Of a stretch of 64,000 bases of DNA, positions 1-13,177 are shown one piece after another (within the stretch, counting starts at the first letter, position 1; each line of letters opens with the position of its first letter). This DNA comes from Leuctra nigra. Taxonomy: Eukaryota; Arthropoda; Insecta; Plecoptera; Leuctridae. A model generated the notes under the pieces. The model was not told the origin of the DNA. It made no database searches and saw only the letters and a list, made by a program, of their open reading frames with translations. Position numbers and translations under genes: made by a program. Where the stretch lies: assembly GCA_934045905.1 (NCBI GenBank), contig OW203762.1:28180345-28244344 (forward strand), written 5' to 3'.

Positions 1-1016
1 AGATTACTAAAATCTTTCGAAAAGTCATTTTCTTCTTTTACTTCCTATCGTAATTTTGACTAAGAATTTCATCTTTCATTTTTATGTTGTTCGGTCCCTT
101 GCCGCTAGTGCAGTGCTTGTAGTGCAGTCCTGTAAAACTTTGTACTTGCTCTCCATTCATTCAATCAAATAAAATAATAGCATGCTGGGTACCTCTAAAA
201 ATACATCCACAGTCCACACATCCGCCCTGTCGGATTAGATTAAACTTCATACGAGTTCAGTTCCATTCAACTCGACTATTTTCATGTCATTCCGAAGTAC
301 GTGTAGAGTGAAGCAGCCAGTGTTACAACCCCTCTCGAGTAGGTATTTCGGTAACAAAATGTTTATATATTTAGGAGACGCTATTACCATCAACACGTTA
401 GCGATCTTGGCGGCTTATAGAAGGGAAATGCCGAAATGGGCCGTAATGCATTCTCGAGCCATGAGGAAGGAAAGGACAGTCCGTTATTATGTAGACAGAC
501 CTCGCTCGTGTACTTGCTCATTATTCAAGACATAACTTCGCTGGTCGGTGCGTGTCGTCGTCTACTTCCAGATGCATATCTTGTGACTTGTATGAGAGTA
601 GAAGTCGTTACTTCTGTTGACAGAAGCATCTGCCGTTGTTATTCTCGGGTAGTTTCAGAAATTACGTGCGATCGACTTTAGTGATTAAATGTATATATAA
701 TTACGTAATTAGAATCTTTACTGCAGTGCAGAGTACTGGGCTTATATTATAAATTAATGTTGCGTGTATTTTCAACCATTCGTGACTAATATAGTTGAGT
801 ATGACCTATTTTGTAGGATAATAGTAGGGATAGTGGAGAAAGTAGGATTGCCTTCGTGTTTCTTTTGCTTTGAATTTTATCCTGAATGTGATGACATCTA
901 GCTCGATTGGTGCAATGACAATTTTATTATTAGCGTAATTTTATGTATGCTCTACAACGTTTTTTTTATGATTTGTTTTGGCATCGTACATCAAGTAGTC
1001 GTATTGTTTTGTGCAG
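1..1016. other. Sequence upstream of first recognised septin exon
   Basis: No coding exon could be recognised here. The first septin exon starts after an acceptor at 1016 (or 1022), and its frame has a stop at 996-998, so the initiator codon must lie on an exon further upstream. Short open frames at 284-681 show no septin similarity and no convincing donor. This is either 5' untranslated/intron sequence of the septin gene or its promoter side. Confidence 0.5.
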
Positions 1017-1368
1017 CTGCAGAGTAAGCGGGAGCTTTTCTTTAAGAATGAGCTTCCGTCTTCCGGCGTCACTAGCGGTACGACGGCCGTGACCGCGCCG
1101 GCGTCCTCGAACAGTGTGACGGCGCCGTCGAGCGTGCCGACGCCGAGCGCCATCAAGGAGGCGATGGCGAAGAGGGCCGCCGAGAACCACGGGGGTGCGG
1201 GCGCGGGCGACGACAGCAACAAGGACAGATACAACAAGCTCGAGAGGGACAAGGTGCCCGAGAGAAAGACCAAGGAGCTGGACGGCTACGTCGGTTTCGC
1301 CAATCTGCCCAACCAGGTCTACCGCAAGGCGGTGAAGAAGGGCTTCGATTTCACGCTTATGGTAGTTG
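1017..1368 (+). CDS. pnut: Septin coding exon A (N-terminal region)
   Basis: Encodes a Ser/Thr/Ala-rich stretch, a charged linker and the [16 protein letters not shown] block that opens the septin G domain, ending LMVVG. Two AGs (1015-1016 and 1021-1022) could serve as acceptor, changing the protein by two residues. The donor is GTGAGT at 1369 (phase 1). Confidence 0.88.
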
Positions 1369-4300
1369 GTGAGTAGGAACAAGTATTTATGATGACATAA
1401 GAAACATGTTATGAGAGAGATGTTTTTAGTTAATGTGAGCACTTAGTTATTTGCTTCAAGCTAAAGGACAATTGCAATAAACAACACATAACTTTCTTAT
1501 TACTTCTGTACAGGTTTCTGCTGCAAGTGAGTTTACTTTGCGGAATTAAATTATAATATAAAGTGTTCAGTTGCAATCAATCTGTAATCAGATCAATTAT
1601 AAACCACAGCCAGTAAGTAAAGGAAATGGAAGTGAATGTCCCTGTTTTAAAATGTGTTTCGCAACGTATCTGAACTGTAGACACAGAGTCAGTTATGCAG
1701 CACTTGCTCGCACCTCTCTGCCTGAGCGCCTCCCCCAATCACAGGGGTGAAAGTGTTCGGGGAGGGGCGGTATTCTAATCTAAGAGTAGGGGGCCCGGTT
1801 TGCCGAATATATTTGGGGTTGGTTCGTGAGAGGGAGTGACTCACCCCTCCTAAAGTACACTCATCTCATCTTGTCTGTGGCCACCACACGAACGTGTTAC
1901 ATGATTTGCTTTTAGTCACTCACTCAGTCATTTACACCATCTATATGTCTTTCGTACAATAACTTCTCAGCAAGTGGCAACGAAATGAGTCTCGTATGTC
2001 CACACGATCTTTCTGCTTCATTTTTTTTTAATAGTAAATAAATATTGTTGACGTTCAAATTACTTTCTATTCTCAGAGAGCCAATAAATGTTGGTATGGA
2101 CTGACAGATGTGAAGCGCATGTTTTGAAACGTCACACAATGGATACATTCCTCTATGGTGTTTTGTGTTGTGGTATATAGGGCGCCATAACTCACGACAG
2201 AATGACATTGACGTTAACGAGTATGCATTCTCATTAATATTTTGTATGCTCCTCGTTGTTCTCAACTTGACTTGACTACTAGTTCGAAAACAGGATTTAG
2301 CTGGAAGTTTATTTGACTTACACTCCATTCTTCTCCAGATCAGTATAATGTCGTGGAAACTTTGAACTTGGATTAAAGTAAAGTTCTTCCAATTTCCAAA
2401 AGAAAAACTAGTCAACATTACAGTTCAATTCAAGCGTGCACAAAAGATTCATTTCAAACCCTATTTTCGTAATTTTTCTCAAAATCTATTCAATTCATAT
2501 TATTGAAACTGTTTAAGTTTATGCCCGCCTATTCCATTCAATAACGGAGCAGGATATCACTAAAAGTTTGTTTCCTCAGGGGAGTCCGGTCTGGGCAAGT
2601 CGACGCTGATCAACTCTATGTTCCTGGCCGACATCTACGCCCCCGAGTACCCGGGACCATCTCATCGCATCAAGAAGACCATCGCCGTGGAGACCAGCAA
2701 AGTGTTGCTGAAAGAGAACGGAGTCAATCTGACGCTGACAATCGTCGACACACCTGGCTTTGGCGACGCTGTGGACAACAGTAACTGGTGAGCCAACATC
2801 CAAAACAACACACCTTGGGTTACTTAGTTGTGGTTGTGTCATGAAAAAATTGCATTCTAATAAAAAAAATCACAATTCATGGGTAGTCAAAGTCTATACT
2901 TCCAGGAAAATTTGCATTAAAATATCTCCAAAATTGTTGTGTACTATGTGGCTTTCTTTGGGTGTTTTATGTTGCGAAACATAAATGCATGTTCGCATTC
3001 CTTGCCAGTGAAAATACCATCTGGGTATTACATATTTGCATCTGTGTGCAGTAAAATGCTTCAGACTGCAAGCTGCAACACAATCATCTGCCAACATAGT
3101 ACACAGAGACAGTATTTTGCAACTTGGTGGTTCATTGATGAATTCAGATTCATCAAATTAAGTGGCATAATTAATGACAGCTGTACTTATGAGGACTGAT
3201 CGTAAAATCATATGAACCATTCACTGCTTTCAACTACTAATTGTATGCAATTATTTCAGCTACTAATTTATGCAATTACTGCTACCAATTGCTTGCTATT
3301 AGTTGAAGTGGAGATTGTAGCAATTGATAATGTTGTTAATGATAATTGACTAATTAATTACGATGATTGATGAATATTAAACAGAAATGTTATAATCTTG
3401 CAGTAATTGGCATATTAAACACGTTACTGACCTTTGTTTTCTTCTGAGCTGCTCCTCTTTTCAATATCTTTTGCAGAAAAATGGTAAAGCAGTTCAATAC
3501 TTGTTCAAATTTGTGTTTGTTTTACCAAGATTCAAGTGTATTTATTTGCATAGTAATTATTACACAATTACGGTGGCAAATATGTCATGATTAAATAATA
3601 ATAAATTATAAATAAGAAAAATAAGATAAAATACATTAGATGCAAGACCATTAAGTATGGTACAAGTGCTGAAAGTGGAGGCTGGCAAACAGACTGAACT
3701 TACTCATAGTATTGTAGAATAAGATGTCGTACCTATACAAAACAATAAAAAAAAATCCAGATTTTTCTATGCCCACTTGTCAATGATATCAGTGTGATAA
3801 CTCAATTTCTTGTCCTGCAGCTGGCAGCCAGTGATCGACAACATCGAGGCGAAGTACGAAGAGTTCCTGAATGCGGAGTCGCGCGTGAACCGCAAATCCG
3901 TCACGGACAGCCGCATTCACTGTTGCTTGTACTTCATTGCGCCGTCGGGCCACGGACTCAAGCCCCTCGACGTCGAGTTCATGCAGAGGCTGCACGACAA
4001 GGTCAACATCGTCCCCGTCCTCGCCAAGGCAGACACCATGACACCAGAGGAGTGCGCACACTTCAAGAAGCAGGTACGTACCCACACTCTGCTAACGTTC
4101 ATTCTGGGATAAGGAATGAGAATATTTTTTTCTCTAATTTACTCCACAATATTCCACAATGACTAGGTTTACTACGTACATAGGTTTCTTCCAACCAACC
4201 TGTGTGTCTACCTAACTAAAATCTTAAATTGGAACATTTTAGACATGTCCTGTACTAGGTACTGAGTAGGTCTAGATAAAAGAAAAGTTAAGCATGAATT

Positions 4301-7300
4301 CTATATCTAAAATTGCTGGTCCAAGAAACGATATTTGACAAAATCTTTAACCTTGCCTCTATGCTAGATTTCAAAAAGGTAATGGTAAAATGGAAGATTT
4401 CTGTTGATTTGTTGCAGATCCTTAACGAGATTTCCCAACACAAGATCCAGATCTACGAGTTCCCCGACTCAGAAATCGAGGAAGAGACAAAACAACACAA
4501 AGCACTGAAAGATCGAGTTCCGTTCGCTGTCGTCGGTTCCAATACAGTCATCGAAGTTGACGGAAAGAAAGTCCGTGGGCGGAAATATCCATGGGGGATT
4601 GCGGAGGGTGAGACAATTATTGCTTACATTTAGTATCAATTAATTTTTATCAGGGTTGTTGTGTCTCGCAATTTAAAAGTAGCCAAAATAGCGGTAACTA
4701 AAACATAATTGTTACTAGAGAAATTTTCGTGTATGAGTTAAAAGAATGTGTTCGATTGAGTAAGTTCTTTAATGTTCAGAAGTAAAATTTGTTGTTAAAA
4801 AAGATTCTAGAGTGCGTTTGGCATTTCCCCAACAAGTCCAGCGCCTCGTCATGAGAACATCTTGTAATAACTGTTCCCATCTCATCATCAGTGGAGAACC
4901 TGGAGCACTGCGACTTCATCGCGCTGCGCAACATGTTGATCCGCACGCACCTGCAGGACCTGATCGACGTGACAAACAGCGTCCACTACGAGAACTTCCG
5001 CTGCCGGAAGCTGGCCGGTCTCGGCTCCGACGGCAAACCCTCGCGCATCTCCAACAAGTGAGTGATAGAGACAGGTTTGAGTCTGACTCCTGTTTGCTGT
5101 CTTTGCTAGCGAGCTTGAAACCCAGAGTTATACTGTACAATACAGCTAATTCAGTATAACATTACAATTTTAATTAAGTTCGAAGTATTGGTTTTAAATG
5201 AAGTACCGGGAATGCACTGGCCAGTCCCAATCCTGCACGCTGGACTTTTGTTTATTGTAACCTGCTTCAATTTACTGATTACGTATTTAGGTAAAATGGT
5301 TTTATTTCACTACAAATTCTTATGCGAATAATTTGTCTAAGATAATTACTTTAAAAATGAAAAGAATGTTTGCAGTAGCTGGGTGTATAGGTTGCCAGTT
5401 GGAGACATTTGCTCCTTGGCAATGTCTGGCTTTTGGCAGCCAGGAAGGAACTTTTTTCCTAACTGTATACCTGTTGGAATTACAAATCATTTTCTTTGTA
5501 ATGGATGCAAAAATGGTTATTGGCAAATTGTCAGTGAATAGGAAAGCAATGGCTAATTCTTTGCCGTGTTTCTGTTAGCTTGTGCCCACAAGGAGTCATG
5601 AATAGTTTCATGACAGTTTGGTAAGTCTGTGGCACTAAACATTTAGGCAAAACTGTACAAATTTACTTGACTATTTAATGGTTTTAACGGCAAAATAGTA
5701 CTTGCTTTATATTGCACTCAGCCCTAAACAAGTATTCATTATGGTACTAAATTACGACCAATACGCAGTGATGCTCAAAAGAGATCTCGTGACAAATGTT
5801 GTTCAACATTTGCAGGGGGTACTTTTTTGAACCCGTTGCATGGCTGTAATGTGTACTCTAAATCTGGCAGTTCAAATGACTGTATATAACATCTCTACTC
5901 TAAGTTATATCTGCTAAGATACCATTTTTGTGTACAATGTAAAATTCTTCTGCTAGAAAGTAACCAGTAGTTGAAATGCCTGGGTACCTAAATTGATAAT
6001 ATATGTATTATTTGATTTGAATTGAATGTAGACATGCTGTAGTCCATATCCAAGTGCACTGAACTTAACTTGCATAAAAGCAAGACCAAGTGCCTGCCTA
6101 CTATCTAGTATCTAGAAACACTTTCTTTAAAATTAAGCTGATTTGCATTGGGTGGGGATCATTAGTTCTGATGTATGTAGTACAATTAGAAACGTAACGT
6201 CCAAATACATGCCGAACACCTAACTGTTTATGTACATTACAAACATACATACACACTTTTGTGAAACCCATAGAACTACACAGCACAGCTATCAAGAAAA
6301 TTGATTAGTTTGTACATCCATGGTTTGTATTAGGGTCCATTCACTGTAAGAATAGCAACCTTGAAACATAAAGTTAAGCCTTTTATTTGATTGTCATCCA
6401 GCAATGTATTGGAAACAACTTACCTATTCACATTATAATTATCATTACAGATATTATACAGTCATTAAAATCGTATTCAAAATTGAGCTAAATATCTATG
6501 GCTTGACAGTAGATTTCAAGGTTGCCATTCTTATAGTGAATGGAGTTTACCGTATTTACTCGCATATAAGCCGCACCTGAATATAAGCCGCATCCCAGTT
6601 TTTGGAAATCTGTTTTTGAAAAACACTTTGTATGTGAAAATAAGCCGCAGATATAAACCGAAAATAACCAGGCTATACTTGTATCTATTATACACTTGAG
6701 TTGAGTGACAGGTCATTAGAGGACATTGACAAAGGTTGACAAGTGGTGGCTGAGGTTATCTGGAGATGAGGCAATCCCCAGAACCTGTCCTGAATCCCCC
6801 TGGCATGCAAAATCATAATGGGAAAAATCGTTTTTGCGCGCGAATATAAGCCGCAGTAGGATTTCAAGGTAGTAAATAATTGAATATACCCGCGGCTTAT
6901 ATGTGAGTAAATACGGTATGTAATGAATGTGATTAATTTCGTGACATCTGCACTGAACAAATGATACAGACACAATTCTATCACATTTCCTATCACTTAC
7001 CTTACCCGTACCGTACTGAATTTGAAGCAAGCTGAATGCAGATTGTATTTGTTTTTAGTTGTACATGAATGATTATTTGTTGTCAGCAACCTATATTGCT
7101 CGAATCTTGCCCTTGGACATTCCTTGCACTCAGTCAAAAAAAGCAATATTTGTTGCACTATTAGCTATTAACACTGTTTTAGCTTACCAAGTCGGGGTAA
7201 ACTGGTGAAACTGGTGCAAATTCCGATATTTTTTTTGGTGCAAACATCTAACTCCTAGATGTTACCTACATAGCCGAAGATAACAATTTCGAGACTTGGG

Positions 7301-10300
7301 ATGTGCAGGGCTCTGCTTTCTTCAGCTGAAACGTACATTACAACACTGGCTAATAAATAATTGTGTTTGTTTTAGGAATCCACTTGCACAAATGGAAGAA
7401 GAGAAGCGAGACCACGAGGCTAAGATGAAGAAGATGGAGACAGAAATGGAGCAAGTGTTCGAGATGAAAGTCAAAGAGAAGAAACAGAAACTCAAGGATT
7501 CTGAAGCTGACGTAAGTACCTATTTAATGTTATGTTGGTGCATCAAAAGTCCTTTCTCATCTCAATTTTTTAAACTTGTCATGTAACTTTCTGAAAATTA
7601 ATATGTGGACTGTCTTAACAGGGTTCCCAGGTGGCCTATAAAATCCCTAACCCTTGTTTTCATCACTTCGAAAAACACACTATAATTCCCACTTGTCTAG
7701 GTCTGATTCATAAAATGAACAATTTTGTGAAATTATACTAGTATAAAACTGCACTAGAAATAGTCCAAATGTATTTTTATTTTTTGATATTGCAAATTTT
7801 CCGGGCCTTTCTCTCTGTGTGGCCTGTTGGTTCGGTAACATTATAATTTGGTCTCAGCCGTTTGTCTAAACTGTTGGCCGGTAAATTTAAATCTCTCGGA
7901 ATCGATAAAAGTATCATCCCTGTAGTGTAACAATGAAAAATTTGGTTTCTGTTTGTGATGCATTATTGACATTTATACATTGGCTCTCATTCAGTCATGA
8001 ATAATATGAGATTCGCTTTAAATGCTTTAAACTGCTCTTGAACACTAAACTTTTTAAACTGATCAAATGTTATTCATTAATTTTTAGCAAAGTGGCCCAT
8101 AATTTGTTAATTTTTGAGACCTCACTGTGAACCCCTTTTGCATGGTCAAGGACCATGCAAAATTTAATTGTGATATTTTGATATGAGGGTGTCACAGGAA
8201 CATTCATCTGCGTAATGTAGGCTTTAGAGACTGTCACTGGTTACTAAGCCAACACTCAGTGACTCAACATACAATGCAGCACTGATGACTGGGGAGTAGT
8301 GATGGAAAATTCCCGACATTATGAATGTGAATTTTGCAAGGATTTTTATCAATTAACAGAATTTTTATGACAGAATATTTTTGTGAATAAGATGGTCCCA
8401 TGAGGGGGCACATTTTATGACTAAAAAACAACATTTGAGTCTATAAAGATATCTCCAAAATGAAAACAAATGTAAGACTCAAGATTTTGGTGAATTTTCC
8501 CGTTCCCCCATCACTACTGACGAGTAATCTCTGATGTGTCGCCAACAGCTCCAGCGGCGCCACGAGCAGATGCGCAAGTCTCTGGAGCAGCAGATCAAGG
8601 AGCTGGAGGAGAAGAGAAGAGCGTACAACTCCGAGCGGCTGCAGTGGGAGCAGACCAACAACGTCACCCTCGAGGATCTCAGGCGGCGGAGCTTAGAAGC
8701 CAATTCCAAGGAGTGAGTGGAGTTCTTAGCTCTCAGACCAAACAGTTCCTAGATTCACTGGCTTTCTCTCATCTGTAACCTTCACTCATTTTAACACATT
8801 TTTTGATAGTAATTTTTAATTTGACTGCTTTATTTTAAAAGAGACGAGAATTTTTTAAAGAATTTTTACCTCTGTGATGCTATTTTGTGAGTACAATTTT
8901 GGTTTTTTGATGGTGTGATCTGGAACAGTTTTGTATTCTTCACAATTTTTTGTCTTTTGACAATCATATAACTGGAACCTACATGCATATGGGTTTTTTT
9001 GATACATATTCGTTTACATAATTTTCTGAAAAATGTTAAATTATCGTAGATATACTTGTGTTCTGGGCCTTTATTTAATATTAGCTTTGTCACAAACACC
9101 AGTCTTCTCTGCAAACAGTCACGTGAAAAGTGGTGGGGTGAATATGTTAGTTCTTATGGCTAAGCCTTCGAAAATAAAAAAAAAAAGTTTTTAGTCTGCG
9201 TGCACCATCCAGATTGGTTTTAGTGTCAATTAATATGATATTAAGTAACGGTTGAACTGTATTTTACTTATAGAATAGCTTAAGTGTAGTCAATAATGTC
9301 ATATTCAGAGTTCAACTAGTGTTTGATACTCAAATTTTTGATTTAGAAGCGAGGATAATTCACCGGACTCGAATGATCCGTCGGAATCGACTGACTCTTC
9401 TTCTTCATCATCTTCTTCTTCATCAATATGAACTTCGCTAATGGACTTTGTTTTGATTAGTTGATGGAATTGCAATTCTAGTGCCTTCATAGAAAATGTG
9501 CATGTAAAAGTATGGTTAGAATACGAGAGAGGTAAAGAAACATTGCAATCATAGAATAAATGTACAGAGAGCCGATTTGCATTTTGCAGAAAAGGGTTTT
9601 CTTATCTGTCAAACGACTAACTCATGGTTTTATTTGATCAATGATTACGTTCAACTGCATTTCCCCAAAACACAAGTATGCTCTCTGTGAACTTGCCTTA
9701 TTAAGTTATTGTGTAATTCATTAATCATTATACCTAGACCTAATCCTGCATAATTCTTTTAACTTATTAATTATTAACACTGAAAATAATTGTCTTTATA
9801 ATTAATTATTATATGTACTTAAAATTGAACTTGAATCTAAAGTAGTTACCTATATACTATACATAGTTAACATTTGACACTAAGTATTTACAAATCCTCT
9901 TTGTTATTCTAGTTGCAAACTTGTTCAGTATGTAATTTTTACTATGTGACTTCACCATATTATTATCTTGTTTTATAATTATTGGTAATTTAACATTTCA
10001 AGTTATTGTGATCTCTGAATGCCTTATTTTGTAAGGGTACGAACCCAGAACATATCAGTAGGTATCTAATAACGCAATTTAATAATTTAGAAATATTGAC
10101 GAAATAAATAATCTACCTCATACCTACAGAATTCTACCAGAACTACCTAGTTCATTTTTTTACCTTTTAATTTATCAATCTTCCTATGTTTTGTTAGGTT
10201 GGCAGGAATTCCCTTGGGACTAATACATCAAAATGTATATTAGCTGAATTTAAAAGGTCATCGCTGTCCGCTGCAAATGTCAGAAGAAATCAATGTCTTG

Positions 10301-10434
10301 TTTTGATAGGTGTGGAGCTGCAAGTGTCATGAAGCATGTGCTTTGAGCTCTGCCAATAGCATTCTAATTGGTTTTTGTGTTTCAGAATGGTGGATGGCAA
10401 GGAAAAAACAAAGAAAAAGAAGGGGTTGTTTTAG
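1017..10434 (+). CDS. pnut: Septin, Septin-7/peanut type (5' end incomplete)
   Basis: Septins are GTP-binding proteins that assemble into hetero-oligomeric filaments at the cleavage furrow and cell cortex. Eight exons join in frame: 1017-1368, 2580-2787, 3821-4073, 4418-4607, 4892-5057, 7376-7511, 8549-8712 and 10386-10434, giving about 505 codons without the initiator. In order they encode a low-complexity Ala/Ser/Thr N-terminus, the septin polybasic/[12 protein letters not shown] start of the G domain, P-loop GESGLGKST, switch DTPGFGD, specificity motif AKAD, the septin unique element, a coiled coil, and the basic tail ending KKKKGLF. As known to me, Drosophila peanut has the same order and nearly the same last residues. 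All junctions are GT-AG with matching phases. The initiator exon is not identified. I am very sure of family and subgroup; the symbol is by homology. Confidence 0.93.
1369..2579. other. Septin intron, no feature recognised
   Basis: A 1.2-kb AT-rich intron. A GC-richer patch at about 1680-1870 could be an old repeat, but no terminal repeats or coding similarity were found. The open frame on the minus strand (1924-2418) has no recognisable domain. Confidence 0.5.
2580..2787 (+). CDS. pnut: Septin coding exon B (P-loop and switch)
   Basis: Begins inside the P-loop (ESGLGKST, nucleotide phosphate binding) and runs through the DTPGFGD switch motif to DNSN. Acceptor CAG at 2577-2579; donor GTGAGC at 2788. 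The codon for Cys is split with the next exon. Confidence 0.93.
2788..3820. other. Septin intron, no feature recognised
   Basis: A 1.0-kb AT-rich intron with no inverted repeats or coding similarity that I could see. Confidence 0.5.
3821..4073 (+). CDS. pnut: Septin coding exon C (G-domain middle, AKAD)
   Basis: Starts [10 protein letters not shown] and includes [18 protein letters not shown] and the guanine-specificity motif AKAD. Acceptor TGCAG; donor GTACGT at 4074, phase 0. Confidence 0.93.
4418..4607 (+). CDS. pnut: Septin coding exon D
   Basis: Encodes [17 protein letters not shown] through [13 protein letters not shown], a hallmark septin segment containing the Gly-Arg-Lys-Tyr-Pro-Trp-Gly region that contacts the nucleotide/NC interface. 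Donor GTGAGA at 4608, phase 1. Confidence 0.92.
4892..5057 (+). CDS. pnut: Septin coding exon E (septin unique element)
   Basis: Encodes [20 protein letters not shown] and [11 protein letters not shown], the C-terminal part of the septin unique element. Donor GTGAGT at 5058, phase 2. Confidence 0.92.
5058..7375. other. Septin intron carrying one MITE
   Basis: A 2.3-kb AT-rich intron. Apart from the TA-flanked miniature element at 6550-6916 I recognise nothing in it; the open frames at 5320-5578 lack any family signature. Confidence 0.55.
6550..6916. mobile_element. MITE with 25-bp terminal inverted repeats, TA target site
   Basis: The left end reads CCGTATTTACTCGCATATAA and the right end is its reverse complement with one mismatch over about 25 bp. 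Both ends abut TA (6548-6549 and 6917-6918), which fits Tc1/mariner-like target duplication. The inner motif ATAAGCCGC recurs several times in the left half and on the opposite strand of the right half. There is no transposase frame, so it is non-autonomous. The superfamily is inferred from the TA only. Confidence 0.8.
7376..7511 (+). CDS. pnut: Septin coding exon F (coiled coil start)
   Basis: Encodes [19 protein letters not shown] and the following charged heptad region, the start of the C-terminal coiled coil that pairs septins within filaments. Acceptor TTTTAG; donor GTAAGT at 7512, phase 0. Confidence 0.92.
8297..8516. mobile_element. Short hAT-like MITE next to a septin splice acceptor
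   Basis: Ends read TAGTGATGG and CCATCACTA, with AAAATTC/GAATTTT following inward on each side. Flanking octamers CTGGGGAG (8289-8296) and CTGACGAG (8517-8524) match at 6 of 8 positions, consistent with an aged 8-bp target duplication. The right end lies 32 bases before exon G. Confidence 0.6.
8549..8712 (+). CDS. pnut: Septin coding exon G (coiled coil)
   Basis: Encodes [20 protein letters not shown] through [14 protein letters not shown], the rest of the coiled coil. Donor GTGAGT at 8713, phase 2. Confidence 0.92.
8713..10385. other. Last septin intron, nothing recognised
   Basis: A 1.7-kb AT-rich intron. The only notable content is a GAA/GAT-rich strip on the minus strand near 9390-9430, which creates a chance acidic frame. 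Confidence 0.5.
10386..10434 (+). CDS. pnut: Septin terminal coding exon (basic tail)
   Basis: Fifteen codons after completing the split Glu: [15 protein letters not shown], then TAG at 10432-10434. The phase-2 join to 8712 restores the Glu codon exactly. The same polybasic GLF ending is known for peanut/Septin-7, so this tiny exon is credible although it sits 1.7 kb from the previous one. Confidence 0.88.
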
Positions 10435-13177
10435 TTCTACACTCCAGCCAGCCAAATCATCTCTTCCTTTTCTTCGACGCTCTGTTCTGGATTCTTACGT
10501 TGGAGGAAACAGGATCGTGTTTTTACAAGTGGAAAACTGTGAAAAGTTAGTATCTTTTATTTCAATAAGACAAGTGGGTTGAGATGACAATGATGAGGTT
10601 TCAAAGCAAATGGTTTCAAATGAAATGTGTTCCCTTAATCTTCCTAAATTTAAAAAGTCACTTCCTCGACTCGATACATATTTTCATTTTAGTGTCCCGA
10701 CAAATGCATACCTTTCCATACTTTGTGTAGATAGCGTAGATTATTAAGGTAGGCCTTGAAGTGACAATTTGAAATATTTGCTTTGCGAGTGCAAATGGAA
10801 GAAATCGAGTGTTGAAAATCTCTGAAGAAGACGGTCTTTGACAGTGTCATAAAACAATCTTCTTGAATTGTGTATGCAGTATATTTACTTGATTGCTAAA
10901 CTCTCGCAGTAATGAGTAGTAAACGGAGTACCTATTGGACAATGGACATGTGCGAATTGGACAACGATTCTTGCTGTTACTACCAGATTTTGCAGCCTCG
11001 AAGAATAAGGAATACTTAGTCTCAAAAGTATTGTGCTCCACAAGTCGTTAATTTAGTAGGTAATTGCTATAATTAATTATAAAATATATAAAAGTGTGAA
11101 CTTCACTGTTGAGGAAATGGCGTTTTAATCAATATTATAATTAGAAATGAAAACTATTTAAATCTTGACAAATTATATTACTAATAACATTTCCTTGTGT
11201 AAATTTGATTTTAACTATTCCCCATAGACTGATGTTTTGTCTCATTTTTCCATTGAATTAAATGGTGCTGTTCATACGTGTCAAACTTGAATATGCTTGC
11301 TGCTTTCAACTGTGGTTCAGTTAGAAGAGTACCTTGCTTCAATGATCTTTGATTGCACCTTGGCATCAAATTTTGTTATCAATTGTTGTAAATCCAAACC
11401 CGAAATGTCCATTTCTTCAATCCATTTCTCACAGAATGAATGTCACAATTCCAGATGTTGCATAAACTTACATTCCTGTGTGGAGTAAAGCAGTTGACAC
11501 AATATAACGTCCTTGAATCACTCTTATTTGTATCAAACTCTTCTCAACATTATATTATACTTGTTGAGACTTATTCTTCTTGAAATAATTGATATTATTA
11601 AACTAGGTAAAACAAAATCTTCTGGTCTTTCCAATCCAGGCAATTGTGTTTATGTATTTGCGAAACGCCATAATTTGTTATAAAGCTTTTAATTATTTGA
11701 GTACCTACTCTTTTCGTTCCTCTATACAACTGCACATGGCTTGGTACAAATTTTTGTATTACTCTTTGACTAGTGGACGATGACCAAATTGAAAAGTATC
11801 CAGTTCAATTAATCTACTTATTACAATGTGAATTACATATTTCAATTTAACTGGTTATAATATTTAGGTACCTATGTATTCTAATTTACGTTGGAGTGTG
11901 CCATATATTAAAAGGCTAAACTAGGAACTCTTTCGATTTACTTCTATTAGTACCTACCTACGTACCTATTACCTACATATTTATTAACTGAATTTGCCAT
12001 GTTTTTTTTCCCATAATGAGACATGAATAAACCAACGAATATATTTCCTACTCACAAGGGAACCAATCTGTTCCTTGTTTAATTATTTTATTTTTGTATT
12101 ATATTTGCTTTTGCAGTGTCAATGTCATCATGTAATATTTAAATTAATAAACACCGATTATTTGTGCAGTCTGATTGGTTTGTAATTCAACTTATCCTAA
12201 CTCCTGCCCAGTGATGATTCCACTTCCAGGCAAACCCAAGGGAATTTTCGTAAAAAGTGATTTTATACAAATAGCCCTTTCTAACAAGAAAATTCTATTC
12301 ATGTGCGTCAGAAAAGTTTAACTCCAATCAAGAAATTAAAAAACTTCCCGGGGTTTTGCACCCTGGGGTGGGATTACATAAAATGAGAACTACCTTGTCA
12401 CGGTGACAAGCTTCTCATCTCAAGGTTATTCACGGCCTTCTAGGGTCTTGTCACCGTGATAAGTAAGTTATCATTTGATGTGATCGCACCCCTGGACCAG
12501 CATTGAAATGGGGGGGGGGGGGCTGCACCCAGTAGTACCTACACATTGTTCTTTACGGAAATGTTTACCCGTTTTTAATTTTCAGATTATAAAAAAGCCT
12601 TATGCTAATTTTAATGTTTTGCATTTTTTTCCTGCAATGTATTTCTTTTATATTGTTGAATACCTGTTCGGTTATCAAATTAAATCTTCAAACCGTGATA
12701 ATTATAATTTGTAACTTACGTAGGTAGATGTGAATGGGATTGAAATTACTTATCTGACGTGAAATGAACCCTGAAAAGGTACGCAAGCAGTGGTCAAATT
12801 GTGGGCCCGAATGTGGAATATAATTATGTGGCTAATTTTTACACCACCATTCCTTCAAAATAGTATCATAGACATTTTGTCAATTTCATCCACTGTAGAC
12901 ATGATTTCGAGATTAAAATAGACTTGAAATAGCATCAAAATCGCGTAGAACCGCACCAAATTCTGTTATAAAAATAAAATGCCGGGGCTGAGCGCTCCGG
13001 ACCCGCATGGGCCCCTTCTCTATACGCAAGTGTTTTTCTTGGCCCCATACACCATCCCCCATGGACTGACTTCCAATTCAACCTCTGTGCGAATAATGCC
13101 TATACTTTTAAGTGATGGTGGGGTCTGTTTTGTGTGAAAATAGCCAAGGATCTTGACCTGTGCTCACTGCTCTTGAA
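10435..13177. other. Septin 3' UTR and intergenic DNA
   Basis: AT-rich sequence with no coding similarity. It presumably begins with the septin 3' UTR. AATAAA hexamers occur near 12025 and 12145, but none can be assigned with confidence. A near-palindrome CTTGTCACGGTGACAAG at about 12396-12412 is partly repeated at about 12448, and a G run lies at about 12509. Confidence 0.45.

Noticed and set aside
284..681. Short ORFs as first exon of the septin gene
   Set aside because: No septin-like residues and no donor in the needed phase 0; left unassigned.
9305..9490. Minus-strand acidic ORF in the last septin intron
   Set aside because: Created by a GAA/GAT-rich strip; no splice sites, no family signature.
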